A DNA stretch of 64,000 nt, from positions 62,001-126,000 of the forward strand of contig CAMCKH010000001.1 in NCBI GenBank assembly GCA_945875435.1, written 5' to 3'. The translations under genes and the position numbers were made by a program. This stretch comes from an uncultured Erysipelotrichaceae bacterium. Lineage in GTDB: Bacteria; Bacillota_I; Bacilli_A; Erysipelotrichales; Erysipelotrichaceae. Within the stretch, counting starts at the first letter, position 1. Each line of letters begins with the position of its first letter. Below the pieces are notes generated by a model. It was not told the origin of the DNA and made no database searches. It saw only the letters and a list, made by a program, of their open reading frames with translations. This document shows positions 9,003 through 17,964 of this stretch, piece after piece.

Positions 9003-10055
9003 ATGAAGATATTGATTTGTGCTGGCGGAACTGGCGGTCATATTTACCCAGCTCTAACACTAGCTAGAAAATTAAAAGAATTAGGTCATGAAATTGATTT
9101 TATCGGATCTAATTACCGTTTAGAAAAAGAAATTATCACAAAGACAGAATTTAATTTTATAGGTTTGAATATTAAATCATTTGGTAAAAATCCTATTTCT
9201 ATTGCGAAAGGAATACTTAATTTTTTTATAAATCTATCTCTATCTTTTAAAATTGTAAAAAAATACGATTTAATATTTGGGTTTGGAAATTATATAAGCA
9301 TACCAGTTTTAATAGCCGGAAAAATTGCTAATAAAAAATTAGCAATACATGAACAAAACGCCATTCCTGGAAAAGCTAATATACTTTTAAGTAAAATAGT
9401 GGATATTGTTTTTTGTTCTTTTGATGAAAACCTTAAATATTTTAAAAACAAAAATATTGATGTGGTAGGTAATCCACAATCATCAGTAGCCTATGAAATT
9501 AATGATGAAGAATATATTAAAAGTTTTAATTTAGATAATAATTTAAAAGTTGTATTGATTTTTTTTGGCTCTTTAGGAAGTATGTCTATGGATAAAATTA
9601 TGCAAGAATACCTTGCTGATTTTAATGAAAATTTCCAAGTAATCTATGTAACAGGTGAAGAATATTATCAAAATTACCAAAATTATCACAACGATAAAGT
9701 CATTATTAGGAAAAGGGTAGAGGCATATAAACTTATGAATGTTGTTGATTTGTTAGTTGTAAGATCTGGAGCAACCACAATATCAGAAATTACATCCATA
9801 GGTATTCCTAGCATTTTGATACCTAGCCCTTATGTTGCGAATAATCATCAGTTTTATAATGCAAAAGCACTTGTGGATAAAGATGGTGCAGTTATTTTAG
9901 AAGAAAGAAATATTGATAAAAAAATCTTAGCTTCAATGATAAAAAATACTATTAATAATGATGAATTATTAGCTAAATTAAAATCTAACTCTTTAAAAAT
10001 AGGAAGCAAAAATGCATCTAAATTAATTATAGAAAGGATAGAAAAACTTTGTTAG
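9003..10055 (+). CDS. murG: UDP-GlcNAc--lipid I N-acetylglucosaminyltransferase MurG
   Basis: Peripheral membrane GT28 glycosyltransferase that makes lipid II for peptidoglycan. The N-terminal glycine loop GGTGGH (8-13), HEQNAIPG, and the donor-site region (VVRSGATTISEI, then PSPYVANNHQFYNA) are all present; 350 aa is typical. ATG follows the HAD stop codon with no gap and no ribosome site, so it may depend on coupling or on the promoter at 8990. murB overlaps its end by 7 bp. Confidence 0.93.
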   Translation: MKILICAGGTGGHIYPALTLARKLKELGHEIDFIGSNYRLEKEIITKTEFNFIGLNIKSFGKNPISIAKGILNFFINLSLSFKIVKKYDLIFGFGNYISIPVLIAGKIANKKLAIHEQNAIPGKANILLSKIVDIVFCSFDENLKYFKNKNIDVVGNPQSSVAYEINDEEYIKSFNLDNNLKVVLIFFGSLGSMSMDKIMQEYLADFNENFQVIYVTGEEYYQNYQNYHNDKVIIRKRVEAYKLMNVVDLLVVRSGATTISEITSIGIPSILIPSPYVANNHQFYNAKALVDKDGAVILEERNIDKKILASMIKNTINNDELLAKLKSNSLKIGSKNASKLIIERIEKLC

Positions 10056-10939
10056 AACTAGAAATATTAAAAACATTTGGTGATGTAGATACAGAATCAT
10101 CTTTTAAAAAAATCACAACAATTAGAATTGGTGGTAAGATAAAATATTTAATTAGTCCACATACCTTTGAAGATTTAAAAAATTTACTAGCATATTTAAA
10201 AGAAAAAAATGCAATTTTTAAAGTTGTTGGTAGAGGGAGTAATATTTTAGCTAGCGATAAAGATTATGATGGGGTAGTAATTAGATTAAATAAACTAGAT
10301 AATTGCTATTTCCAAGATGAATACGCAATATGTGAAGCTGGTTTAAGTGCTGTTAGACTTTCAACCCTTGCTATGAATAATGGATTATCAGGGATTGAGT
10401 TTATGAGTGGTATTCCTGGTAGTATGGGTGGACTTGTTTATATGAATGCCGGAGCATACAAAAGTGAAATAAAAGATGTTTTAGATAGCGTTTTTGTTTT
10501 AAAAGATAATGAACTTGTATGGTTGGATGCATCGGAATGTGATATGTCATATCGTCATTCAATTTTTATGGAAAATAAAGATTGGATTATTATAGGTTGT
10601 AAATTAAAGTTAAATAAAGGTGTTAAAGAAGAAATAAAAGAATTAATAAACGATAGATTGAACCGCAGAAAAGAAACTCAACCAATAAATTTCCCAAGTT
10701 GTGGTTCTTGTTTCAAAAATCCAGAAAATAATTTTGTTTGGAAGTTGATTGACGGAATTGGACTTAGAGGTTATCGTTTAAATGATATTCAGGTTAGCGA
10801 AAAACACCCTAATTTTATTATCAATAATGGAAATGGTAAAAGTGAAGAGTTTTTATCAATAACTAATAAAATTAAAAAAGAAGTTAAAGAAAAATACGAT
10901 ATAGACTTAAATTTAGAGGTAGAGATTTTTGAATGGTAA
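10049..10939 (+). CDS. murB: UDP-N-acetylenolpyruvoylglucosamine reductase MurB
   Basis: FAD- and NADPH-dependent enzyme making UDP-MurNAc. The FAD-binding half has GRGSNIL and GIPGSMGGLVYMNAGAY; the active-site loop SCGSCFKNP holds the proton-donor Ser, and the last residues (NLEVEIFEW) hold the catalytic Glu. The 296-aa length fits the short type II form found in Gram-positives. The start is a TTG overlapping the end of murG by 7 bp, with aaagga upstream; no other start keeps the N-terminal helix. Confidence 0.93.
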   Translation: MLELEILKTFGDVDTESSFKKITTIRIGGKIKYLISPHTFEDLKNLLAYLKEKNAIFKVVGRGSNILASDKDYDGVVIRLNKLDNCYFQDEYAICEAGLSAVRLSTLAMNNGLSGIEFMSGIPGSMGGLVYMNAGAYKSEIKDVLDSVFVLKDNELVWLDASECDMSYRHSIFMENKDWIIIGCKLKLNKGVKEEIKELINDRLNRRKETQPINFPSCGSCFKNPENNFVWKLIDGIGLRGYRLNDIQVSEKHPNFIINNGNGKSEEFLSITNKIKKEVKEKYDIDLNLEVEIFEW

Positions 10940-11744
10940 TGAATTAAGCAGTTCTTATGTTTTTGATAAAAGAATTATAGCTAAAGAAAATAAAAAGAAA
11001 CAAAAATATCAAGGAATTGTTCTTGTGGTTGCTATTATAATTTCTTTAACATCAATACTTTTGATTTATTTCCAGTCTGACAGAAGCAAAGTTTTTGGTT
11101 ATAATATAGTAGGAAATAACCTCATAGTTAAAAATGATTTAATTTCTTATTTATCATTAAAGAATAAAGAGAATTTTATATTTTTCAACACTAACGGTCT
11201 TAGAAAAAAAATATTAAAACATCCATTGATTAAAAATGCAAAGGTTGAAAAAGACAGCTATAATATAATTACAATAACTATTGAAGAAAAAGAAATATAT
11301 GGATATGTATACGACAATAAAGCTAGTTTTATAACCTTTGATGGAGAAAGAATTGATATTGATATTGAAACTCAAAAAAATATTAATAAAGTTGCTTATA
11401 TTTATGATTTTAACGATGAAGAATTAAAAATAGTATCACCTTATTTTAAAAAAATAAATCATAAATATATTAATGAAATAAGTGAGATTAGAAAATATAA
11501 ATTTTCATACGATGAATTGGGTTTAATGATTGTGTATCGTGATGGTAATTATATTTTTACAACAAAAGAAGACTTACACCTTTTAGAAAATATTCACGAT
11601 ATTATTTCTAACTTAAAAACTAAACCAAGTTGTATATATCTAGATTCAAATACAAATAGTGCTTATAGTTCTAAATGCCCTTGGCAAATTCAAGCAGAAA
11701 ATATTCAAACAGATGTTAAAGATGAAAACTCAACAACAGAGTAA
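10929..11744 (+). CDS. divIB: Cell division protein DivIB/FtsQ
   Basis: Single-pass membrane protein of the divisome that bridges the FtsL/DivIC complex. The 271-aa product has a basic cytoplasmic tail (residues 1-29), one transmembrane helix (about 30-48) and an external POTRA domain starting at VFGYNIVGNN, followed by KHPLIKNAKVEK, which is typical. The start is TTG at 10929, inside the end of murB, with agaggt 7 nt upstream. The murG-murB-divIB order is the common division and cell wall order of Bacilli, although ftsA and ftsZ do not follow here. Confidence 0.85.
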   Translation: MNGNELSSSYVFDKRIIAKENKKKQKYQGIVLVVAIIISLTSILLIYFQSDRSKVFGYNIVGNNLIVKNDLISYLSLKNKENFIFFNTNGLRKKILKHPLIKNAKVEKDSYNIITITIEEKEIYGYVYDNKASFITFDGERIDIDIETQKNINKVAYIYDFNDEELKIVSPYFKKINHKYINEISEIRKYKFSYDELGLMIVYRDGNYIFTTKEDLHLLENIHDIISNLKTKPSCIYLDSNTNSAYSSKCPWQIQAENIQTDVKDENSTTE

Positions 11745-11753
11745 GGAGGAAGT

Positions 11754-12101
11754 ATGAGTTTAAAAAGAACAACAAATTTCGGCAGCATTAATATCAACGA
11801 CCAAACTGTCGCAACACTAGTTGCGAATACTTTGAGTGAGTGTTATGGTGTTGTGGGTATGGCTTCTAAACATAATATTTTAGATGCTTATTATGAAATA
11901 TTGAAATTAGAAAACATTTCTAAAGGTATTGAAATTAGAAATAAAGATGGTTTAGAGGTTGATGTTTTTATAATTGTTTCATATGGAGTTAAAATTTCTG
12001 AAGTGTTATCGGAAGTTCAAAAACGTTTGAAATATGAAATTGAACAATGTTTTAGTGTTACTTTAAATAAAGTGAACATTTATGTACAAGGGGTAAAATA
12101 A
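11754..12101 (+). CDS. Asp23/Gls24 family envelope stress protein (YloU-like)
   Basis: A 115-aa Asp23-domain protein. Members with this size and place (YloU) sit before the DAK-phosphatase gene in Bacilli. The sequence has the family features INDQTVATLVANTLSECYGVVGM near the start and the amphipathic segment VDVFIIVSYGVKISEV. A strong ribosome site aaggagg precedes the ATG, and the stop overlaps the next start by one base (TAATG). Molecular role is not known for certain; link to fatty-acid or envelope metabolism is inferred from the partner gene. Confidence 0.88.
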   Translation: MSLKRTTNFGSININDQTVATLVANTLSECYGVVGMASKHNILDAYYEILKLENISKGIEIRNKDGLEVDVFIIVSYGVKISEVLSEVQKRLKYEIEQCFSVTLNKVNIYVQGVK

Positions 12102-13711
12102 TGTATAAATTAAATGGTAATTTATTAAAAAAAATGGCACTTAGTGGTGCAGCTAACTTAAAAAATAACCAAAAAAGAATAGATGCTTTAAATGTTTTTC
12201 CTGTTCCTGATGGAGATACAGGAACTAATATGTCGATGACTTTTTCAATAGGTGCTAAAAATGCTAGTGAAGTTTATAGTGATAATCTAAATGATGTTGC
12301 TAGAGCTTTATCAAAAGGTTTATTGATGGGAGCAAGAGGTAATAGTGGTGTAATTACTTCGCAAATATTTAGAGGATTTTATCAACATTTAGAAAACGAT
12401 TATGAAGCTGATGTCATGAAGGTTGCTGAAGCGTTTGTCAATGGTAATAAAGTCGCTTATAAAGCTATAATGAAACCAGTTGAAGGAACTATTTTAACTG
12501 TTATTAGAGAAGGTGCTGAAGAAAGTTATAAATATTTACTACAAAATCCAAAAATTGATTTATGTCAATATTTTGAAAAATTATTAGAGTGTATGGAAAT
12601 ATCATTAAATAATACTCCTAATCTTTTACCAATACTTAAAGAAGTTGGTGTTGTGGATAGCGGAGGTAGTGGTATTGTTGAAATCATTAAAGGTATGCTT
12701 GAAAGTTTAAAAGGCAATGATATTCCTTTAAATGATGAAGAAAAGGAAATTTCTCATAGTGTTGCTTTAGATGTTGAAAATCAAGAATTTGGTTATTGCA
12801 CTGAATTTATTATTGAATTAAATGATGAATTTAAAGAAAAATTCAAAGAAGAAAAATTAAAAAAATCTCTCTCTGGTATTGGTGATTCGCTTGTGGTCGT
12901 TAGAGATGATGATTTAGTTAAAGTGCATGTTCACACATTAAAACCTGGAGATGCTTTGAATATAGGTCAAAGATATGGTGAATTTATAAAATTAAAAATA
13001 GAAAATATGCAACAACAACACAACAACATCAAAGAAACTCAAACTAAAAAAACTAAGTACGGTATTATTTCAGTAGCTGCAGGTGAAGGGTTAATTAAAC
13101 TTTTCAAAGATAATGGTTCTGATATTGTGGTTAGTGGTGGGCAAACAATGAATCCATCAACAAACGATTTTGTTTCTGCTATAAATAAATTAAATGCTGA
13201 AAATATAATTATTTTACCTAATAATTCAAATATTATTCTAGCCGCTAAACAAGCTAAAGATTTATTAAACGAATTAAATATTTATGTTTTAGAAACTAAA
13301 TCTATTCAAGAAGGTCTTAGTGCACTTTCAGTTTTCAGCAAAGAAAATGATATTAACGATAACCTTGCTTTAATGAATGAAACATATCAAAATATAATTA
13401 CTGGATCTATCACTTATGCTATTAAAGACACAACATTTTACGGAATTGAAGTTAAAGAAGGGGATTTTATAGCACTAGGTTCTAAAAAAATAATTTCTTC
13501 AAACAAAGACAGATTTGTAGTAATTAAAGACTTAATTGACGAAATGATTAAAAACGAAGAAAAAGAAATCTTTACAATTTATGTTGGTGAAAATACCGAT
13601 ATTGAAGAAGTTAAACAAATAGAAAATTATTTGAATGAAAACAGTGAATTTGAAGTTGAGGTTATCGAATCAAATCAACCAGTTTATTTATATTTCTTTA
13701 GTTTAGAATAG
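12101..13711 (+). CDS. fakA: Fatty acid kinase catalytic subunit FakA (DAK2/DegV fusion, YloV-like)
   Basis: A 536-aa protein with an N-terminal DhaL/DAK2-type kinase domain (PVPDGDTGTNM at about 35-45 binds Mg-ATP; MGARGNSGVI follows) and a C-terminal half with DegV-like fold (GIISVAAGEG). In Firmicutes FakA phosphorylates fatty acids presented by FakB proteins of the DegV family; a DegV gene is present here at 35343-36182. Start at 12101 overlaps the Asp23 stop. Its own stop codon is the beginning of a terminator hairpin. Confidence 0.88.
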   Translation: MYKLNGNLLKKMALSGAANLKNNQKRIDALNVFPVPDGDTGTNMSMTFSIGAKNASEVYSDNLNDVARALSKGLLMGARGNSGVITSQIFRGFYQHLENDYEADVMKVAEAFVNGNKVAYKAIMKPVEGTILTVIREGAEESYKYLLQNPKIDLCQYFEKLLECMEISLNNTPNLLPILKEVGVVDSGGSGIVEIIKGMLESLKGNDIPLNDEEKEISHSVALDVENQEFGYCTEFIIELNDEFKEKFKEEKLKKSLSGIGDSLVVVRDDDLVKVHVHTLKPGDALNIGQRYGEFIKLKIENMQQQHNNIKETQTKKTKYGIISVAAGEGLIKLFKDNGSDIVVSGGQTMNPSTNDFVSAINKLNAENIIILPNNSNIILAAKQAKDLLNELNIYVLETKSIQEGLSALSVFSKENDINDNLALMNETYQNIITGSITYAIKDTTFYGIEVKEGDFIALGSKKIISSNKDRFVVIKDLIDEMIKNEEKEIFTIYVGENTDIEEVKQIENYLNENSEFEVEVIESNQPVYLYFFSLE

Positions 13712-13732
13712 CTGATAATTCAGCTATTTTTT
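13707..13732 (+). terminator. Rho-independent terminator overlapping the fakA stop codon
   Basis: aatagctga taat tcagctatt forms a perfect 9-bp stem followed by TTTTTT. The TAG stop of fakA lies within the left arm. Confidence 0.85.
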
Positions 13733-13734
13733 GT

Positions 13735-13740
13735 TATAAT
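13735..13740 (+). promoter_or_regulatory. -10 element of an smc promoter
   Basis: TATAAT directly after the terminator, 17 nt before the smc ATG, with ribosome site aggtgagg between. The -35 candidate at 13712-13717 (ctgata) is weak and overlaps the terminator stem. Confidence 0.5.
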
Positions 13741-13757
13741 AAATAGGTGAGGTTTAA

Positions 13758-16688
13758 ATGTTTTTAAAAAAGATTGAAATGTATGGTTTTAAATCATTTG
13801 CTGATAAAACTACAATTGATTTTAATCAACAAATAATAGGAATAGTTGGTCCTAATGGTTGTGGTAAATCTAATATAAGCGATTCAATAAGATGGGTTCT
13901 TGGTGAACAAAGTCCTAAATCTTTGCGTGGGGATAAGATGTCGGATGTAATATTTAGTGGAACGACTAAAAGAAAAGGTATGAATTTTGCTGAAGTTAGT
14001 TTATATTTTGATAATACTAAAAGATATTTTAATTATGATCAAGATGAAGTAGAGCTTAGTAGAAGGGTTTATCTTGAAAATCAAGAAAGTGAATATTTAA
14101 TAAATAAAAAATTAGTAAGGTTAAAAGATGTTCAGGACTTAATATTAGATAGTGGTTTAGGGAAAGATACTTTAAGTATAATTTCTCAAGGTAATGTGAA
14201 TGCTTTTGCGGAGGCAAAATCACAAGATAGAAGATCCCTTTTTGAAGATGCTGCAGGTGTTTCAAAATATAAGAAGAAAAAGATAGAAAGTATTTCTAAA
14301 TTAGAAAGAACTCAACAAAATTTAGAAAGAACTTTAGATATAGTAAAAGAACTAGAAAATCAATTAAAACCTTTAGAAAAACAAGCTAAAAAAGCTGAAC
14401 TTTTTTTAGCTAAAAAAGAAGAATTATCAAAAATAGAAATTAGTTTTCTTATCAACGAAATCAATACTTTAAAAAATGAAATTGTTGATTTAAAAAAAGA
14501 AATTGCTGAAATAGAATTAAAAAATTCTATATTAGAAACCACACTTCAAGTAAATGAAAACGATATTTTTATATCAAAAGAAGAAATAAATAAATTAGAT
14601 ATCAAGATAAATAAAAATCATGAAGATTTAATTAATATTGTAAATAAAATAAATTCATTAGAAAAAGATAAAATCGAAATAAATGAAAAAAGAAAATATA
14701 TACTTTCAGAAGGTAATAGAATTGAAAAAATTAAAACTTTAAACTCTATTATTAATGATATAACATCTGAAATATCATATATTGAACAAAAATTAATTGA
14801 AAATAATAAAAATATTGAAATTTTAAATAAAAATTATTCTGATATTTCATATAAAATTGCTGAAGAAGAGTTTAAAAGAGAAGAGTTATATCACAAAATT
14901 AGAAAATTAGAAAATAGAAAAGAAATTTTAGAAGAAAAAATTAAAAATCCTTTTGATAATCATGGACTTTTTGCTGTAAAAACTATTATTGAAAATAAAG
15001 ATTCACTTTATGGAATTATGGGAGTAGTGGGGCAAGTTTTAATTGCTCAAGAAGGTTATGAAGAGGCGCTAAAAGAAGCACTATCATCTGCCACTAATCA
15101 TATCGTGGTAAAAGATGATTTTTCAGCCAGAAATGCAGTTGATTTTTTAAAGAAAAATAAATCTGGTAGAGCTACTTTTATTCCTTTAAATATTTTAAAA
15201 AAACATAATTTAAGCGAAGAACATCAAATAATTTGTGAAAATTTTGAAGGTTATTTGGGTATTCTTAGTGATTTTGTGAGCTGCGATAATGAATTTGAAA
15301 TATTAAAAAAATCATTTTTAGGTAACATTATTTTGTGTGATAATTTAGAAAATGCTAATAAATTAAGTGATTTAATTAAAAGAAATTATAAAATTGTTAC
15401 ATTGGACGGTGATGTTGTAAACAAAGGTGGTTCAATTACTGGTGGTAAAAATAAAAATGATTTTTCGATAATTTCTGCTAATAGAGATTTTTCAAACATT
15501 AATAAAGAAATTGATATTAATAAAACTATTTTTAATAATATAAATAGTTACTACAATCAATTGTTAAAAGATAGAGAAGAAATAGAAAAAAATATAACCA
15601 ATTTAAAAATTTCTAATGCAACAATAGAAAATAGTATCAGTAATAAGAAATTAAAATATAAAGAACTTAAAAATGATTTTGATTTTTATAATGAAGAAGA
15701 AGATAGTTTAAATGAAAATAATCTTAATTTGGATAATCAATTAGAAAACAGTATTTTAAGAAAAGAAGAATTACTTTTGATTAATAAAAATTTAAGAGAA
15801 GATAGAATTAAGTTAAATAATGAATTAGATAGAAAAGAAAATCAAAATAAAATACATAGAAAAGAATTAAATATTAATAAAAATACAGAAAAAAATTTAG
15901 TAACCAATTTGACTAAAAAACAAACACAAACTGAAACTCATCTTCAAAGACTTGCGAATGAATATAATATAACTTATGAATATGCAGTAAGTAATATTGA
16001 AATATCTAATATCATTGATAAAGACACCATTAATAAATTAAAAAATGAAATTGATTTATTAGGTAATGTTAATTTAAATGCACAGGAAGATTTTAAGTTG
16101 ATAAATGAAAGATATAATTTTATGAAATCAAATTACGATGAACTGCTGGTGTCTAGAGATAAAATTTTAGAAATAATTGATGATTTAGATAAAACTATGA
16201 AAAAACAATTTCAAGATACTTTTGATGCCATAAATCAAGAATTAGATAAGGTGTTTAAAATTCTATTTGGTGGAGGAAGTGCTAGATTGGTTTTGGAAGA
16301 TAGTAATAACATTTTAGAATCAGGAATAGATATCGATGTTCAACCGCCAGGGAAATCAATAAAATCAATTAAATTATTTTCGGGAGGAGAAAAAGCATTA
16401 ATTGCGATTTCAGTTTTATTTGCGATTTTAAATGTAAAAACTGTTCCTTTAATTGTATTTGATGAAGTTGAAGCGGCATTAGATCAAGCGAATGTAGTTA
16501 GATTTGCTAATTATATTAGAGATAATTCTAAAAATACGCAATTCATAATAATAACTCATAGACCAGGAACAATGGAAAAATGTGATTATTTATATGGTGT
16601 TACAATGCAAAAACAAGGAATTTCTCAATTATTAAGCGTAAAATTAGTTGATGCAATAACTTACGGTAGTGATAAGGAGAGTGTGTAA
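13758..16688 (+). CDS. smc: Chromosome segregation/condensin ATPase SMC, short-armed
   Basis: SMC forms the ring of the bacterial condensin with ScpA and ScpB. Head motifs: IEMYGFKSFADKT, Walker A GPNGCGKSN (31-39), signature LFSGGEKALIA, Walker B IVFDEVEAALD. The hinge lies mid-protein (about 415-530, from LYGIMGVVGQVL on) between two coiled-coil arms of Lys/Glu/Asn-rich repeats. It is 976 aa, about 200 shorter than usual bacterial SMC (about 1170-1190); both arms look shortened, while heads and hinge are complete. ftsY overlaps its stop by one base, as in the Bacillus-type smc-ftsY order. Confidence 0.93.
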   Translation: MFLKKIEMYGFKSFADKTTIDFNQQIIGIVGPNGCGKSNISDSIRWVLGEQSPKSLRGDKMSDVIFSGTTKRKGMNFAEVSLYFDNTKRYFNYDQDEVELSRRVYLENQESEYLINKKLVRLKDVQDLILDSGLGKDTLSIISQGNVNAFAEAKSQDRRSLFEDAAGVSKYKKKKIESISKLERTQQNLERTLDIVKELENQLKPLEKQAKKAELFLAKKEELSKIEISFLINEINTLKNEIVDLKKEIAEIELKNSILETTLQVNENDIFISKEEINKLDIKINKNHEDLINIVNKINSLEKDKIEINEKRKYILSEGNRIEKIKTLNSIINDITSEISYIEQKLIENNKNIEILNKNYSDISYKIAEEEFKREELYHKIRKLENRKEILEEKIKNPFDNHGLFAVKTIIENKDSLYGIMGVVGQVLIAQEGYEEALKEALSSATNHIVVKDDFSARNAVDFLKKNKSGRATFIPLNILKKHNLSEEHQIICENFEGYLGILSDFVSCDNEFEILKKSFLGNIILCDNLENANKLSDLIKRNYKIVTLDGDVVNKGGSITGGKNKNDFSIISANRDFSNINKEIDINKTIFNNINSYYNQLLKDREEIEKNITNLKISNATIENSISNKKLKYKELKNDFDFYNEEEDSLNENNLNLDNQLENSILRKEELLLINKNLREDRIKLNNELDRKENQNKIHRKELNINKNTEKNLVTNLTKKQTQTETHLQRLANEYNITYEYAVSNIEISNIIDKDTINKLKNEIDLLGNVNLNAQEDFKLINERYNFMKSNYDELLVSRDKILEIIDDLDKTMKKQFQDTFDAINQELDKVFKILFGGGSARLVLEDSNNILESGIDIDVQPPGKSIKSIKLFSGGEKALIAISVLFAILNVKTVPLIVFDEVEAALDQANVVRFANYIRDNSKNTQFIIITHRPGTMEKCDYLYGVTMQKQGISQLLSVKLVDAITYGSDKESV

Positions 16689-17659
16689 TGGGTTTATTTG
16701 ATTATATAAAAAAGGCATTAAATCAAAATAAAGATAAAAATAAGTATTTAAGTGGTTTTAAAAGCACTAATAATAAAATTGAAGCAACTTTAAATAAAAT
16801 TGATGTTTTATCTAAAGAAAAACAAGAAAGTTTCATGGAAGAACTTATGATTACTTTACTTGAAGCTGATGTTGGTTATGAAACTAGTAAAATTGCTTGT
16901 GATTTATTTTATGGAAAAATTCAAGAATTAAATTTTGTAACTAAAAGAGATATTAAATATAAATTATATGAAACTTTTTATGAAATATACAAAGATAGAG
17001 AAGTTGATGATTTAAAAATTACAAAAGGTGAAGTTAATGTAATTTTAATGAGTGGTGTTAATGGAGCTGGTAAAACAACCACATCCGCAAAAATAGCTCA
17101 TCAATTAAAGAATCAAGGGTATACAATTTGTTTAGTTGCTGCCGATACTTTTAGAGCAGGTGCTGTTAAACAATTAGAAGAGTGGTCTAAAATTGTAGGT
17201 GTTGATTTTTTTAAAGGAAAAGATGGGGAAGATCCTAGTTCTGTTTTGATAAGTGCAGCCAGATATTGTAAGGAAAAAAACATTGATGTTATGATTTGTG
17301 ATACCGCAGGAAGACTTCAAAACAAAGTTAATTTAATGAATGAATTAGATAAAATGATAAGGGTTATTAAAAAAGAAATCCCTAATGCTCCAAGTGAATC
17401 ATTGTTGGTTATCGATGCTAATACTGGTCAAAATGGAATTAATCAAGCTAAATTATTCAATGAAATAACTAATTTAACTGGTGTTATTTTAACTAAAATG
17501 GATGGAACATCAAAAGGCGGTATTATTTTAGGAATTAAAAATACAATTAATGTTCCAGTAAGGTTTATTGGTTTAGGTGAGAAAATAGACGATTTAAGTA
17601 AATTTTCAATCGAAATGTATTTATACAGTTTGATAGGTGAAGTTAGTGAATATCAATGA
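16688..17659 (+). CDS. ftsY: Signal recognition particle receptor FtsY
   Basis: SRP GTPase at the membrane that receives Ffh-bound ribosomes (ffh is at 36201). It has an N domain and a G domain with GVNGAGKTT (123-131), DTFRAGAVKQLEEW, DTAGRL and TKMDGTSKGG. The 323-aa form has only a short basic N-terminal region instead of a long acidic A domain, as in many Firmicutes. Start overlaps the smc stop (TAATG); ribosome site ggagagtg. Confidence 0.93.
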   Translation: MGLFDYIKKALNQNKDKNKYLSGFKSTNNKIEATLNKIDVLSKEKQESFMEELMITLLEADVGYETSKIACDLFYGKIQELNFVTKRDIKYKLYETFYEIYKDREVDDLKITKGEVNVILMSGVNGAGKTTTSAKIAHQLKNQGYTICLVAADTFRAGAVKQLEEWSKIVGVDFFKGKDGEDPSSVLISAARYCKEKNIDVMICDTAGRLQNKVNLMNELDKMIRVIKKEIPNAPSESLLVIDANTGQNGINQAKLFNEITNLTGVILTKMDGTSKGGIILGIKNTINVPVRFIGLGEKIDDLSKFSIEMYLYSLIGEVSEYQ

Positions 17660-17963
17660 TAAAATATACATAAATTCATTACTTGATTTTTATGAAGGTT
17701 TATTGACCGATAGACAAAATGAAATATTAGAAATGTATTATCGTAAAGATTATTCTATGATTGAAATTTCAACAGAACTTAATATAAGCAAAGCAGCAGT
17801 TAGTGATATTGTTAAAAGAACTGTAAAACAATTAGAAAATTATGAGAAAAAATTAAAAAATTTTCACAATTATAATCAAAGAATGAAACTTTATGGTAAA
17901 CTTGAAATGTTAGATATAAAAGAAATATTATTGATTATCAAAGAATTAAAGGAGTGTGAGTGA
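17646..17963 (+). CDS. ylxM: YlxM-family putative SRP-associated DNA-binding protein
   Basis: A helix-turn-helix protein of about 105 aa, recognised by LLDFYEGLLTDRQNEILEMYY and a sigma-70 region-4-like HTH (DYSMIEISTELNISKAAVSDIVKR). It usually sits between ftsY and ffh; here ffh is elsewhere. I prefer the GTG at 17646, which has taggtga 5 nt upstream and gives the standard N-terminus; the GTG at 17637 would add three residues. It overlaps the end of ftsY by 14 bp. Confidence 0.85.
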   Translation: MNINDKIYINSLLDFYEGLLTDRQNEILEMYYRKDYSMIEISTELNISKAAVSDIVKRTVKQLENYEKKLKNFHNYNQRMKLYGKLEMLDIKEILLIIKELKECE

Positions 17964-17964
17964 T

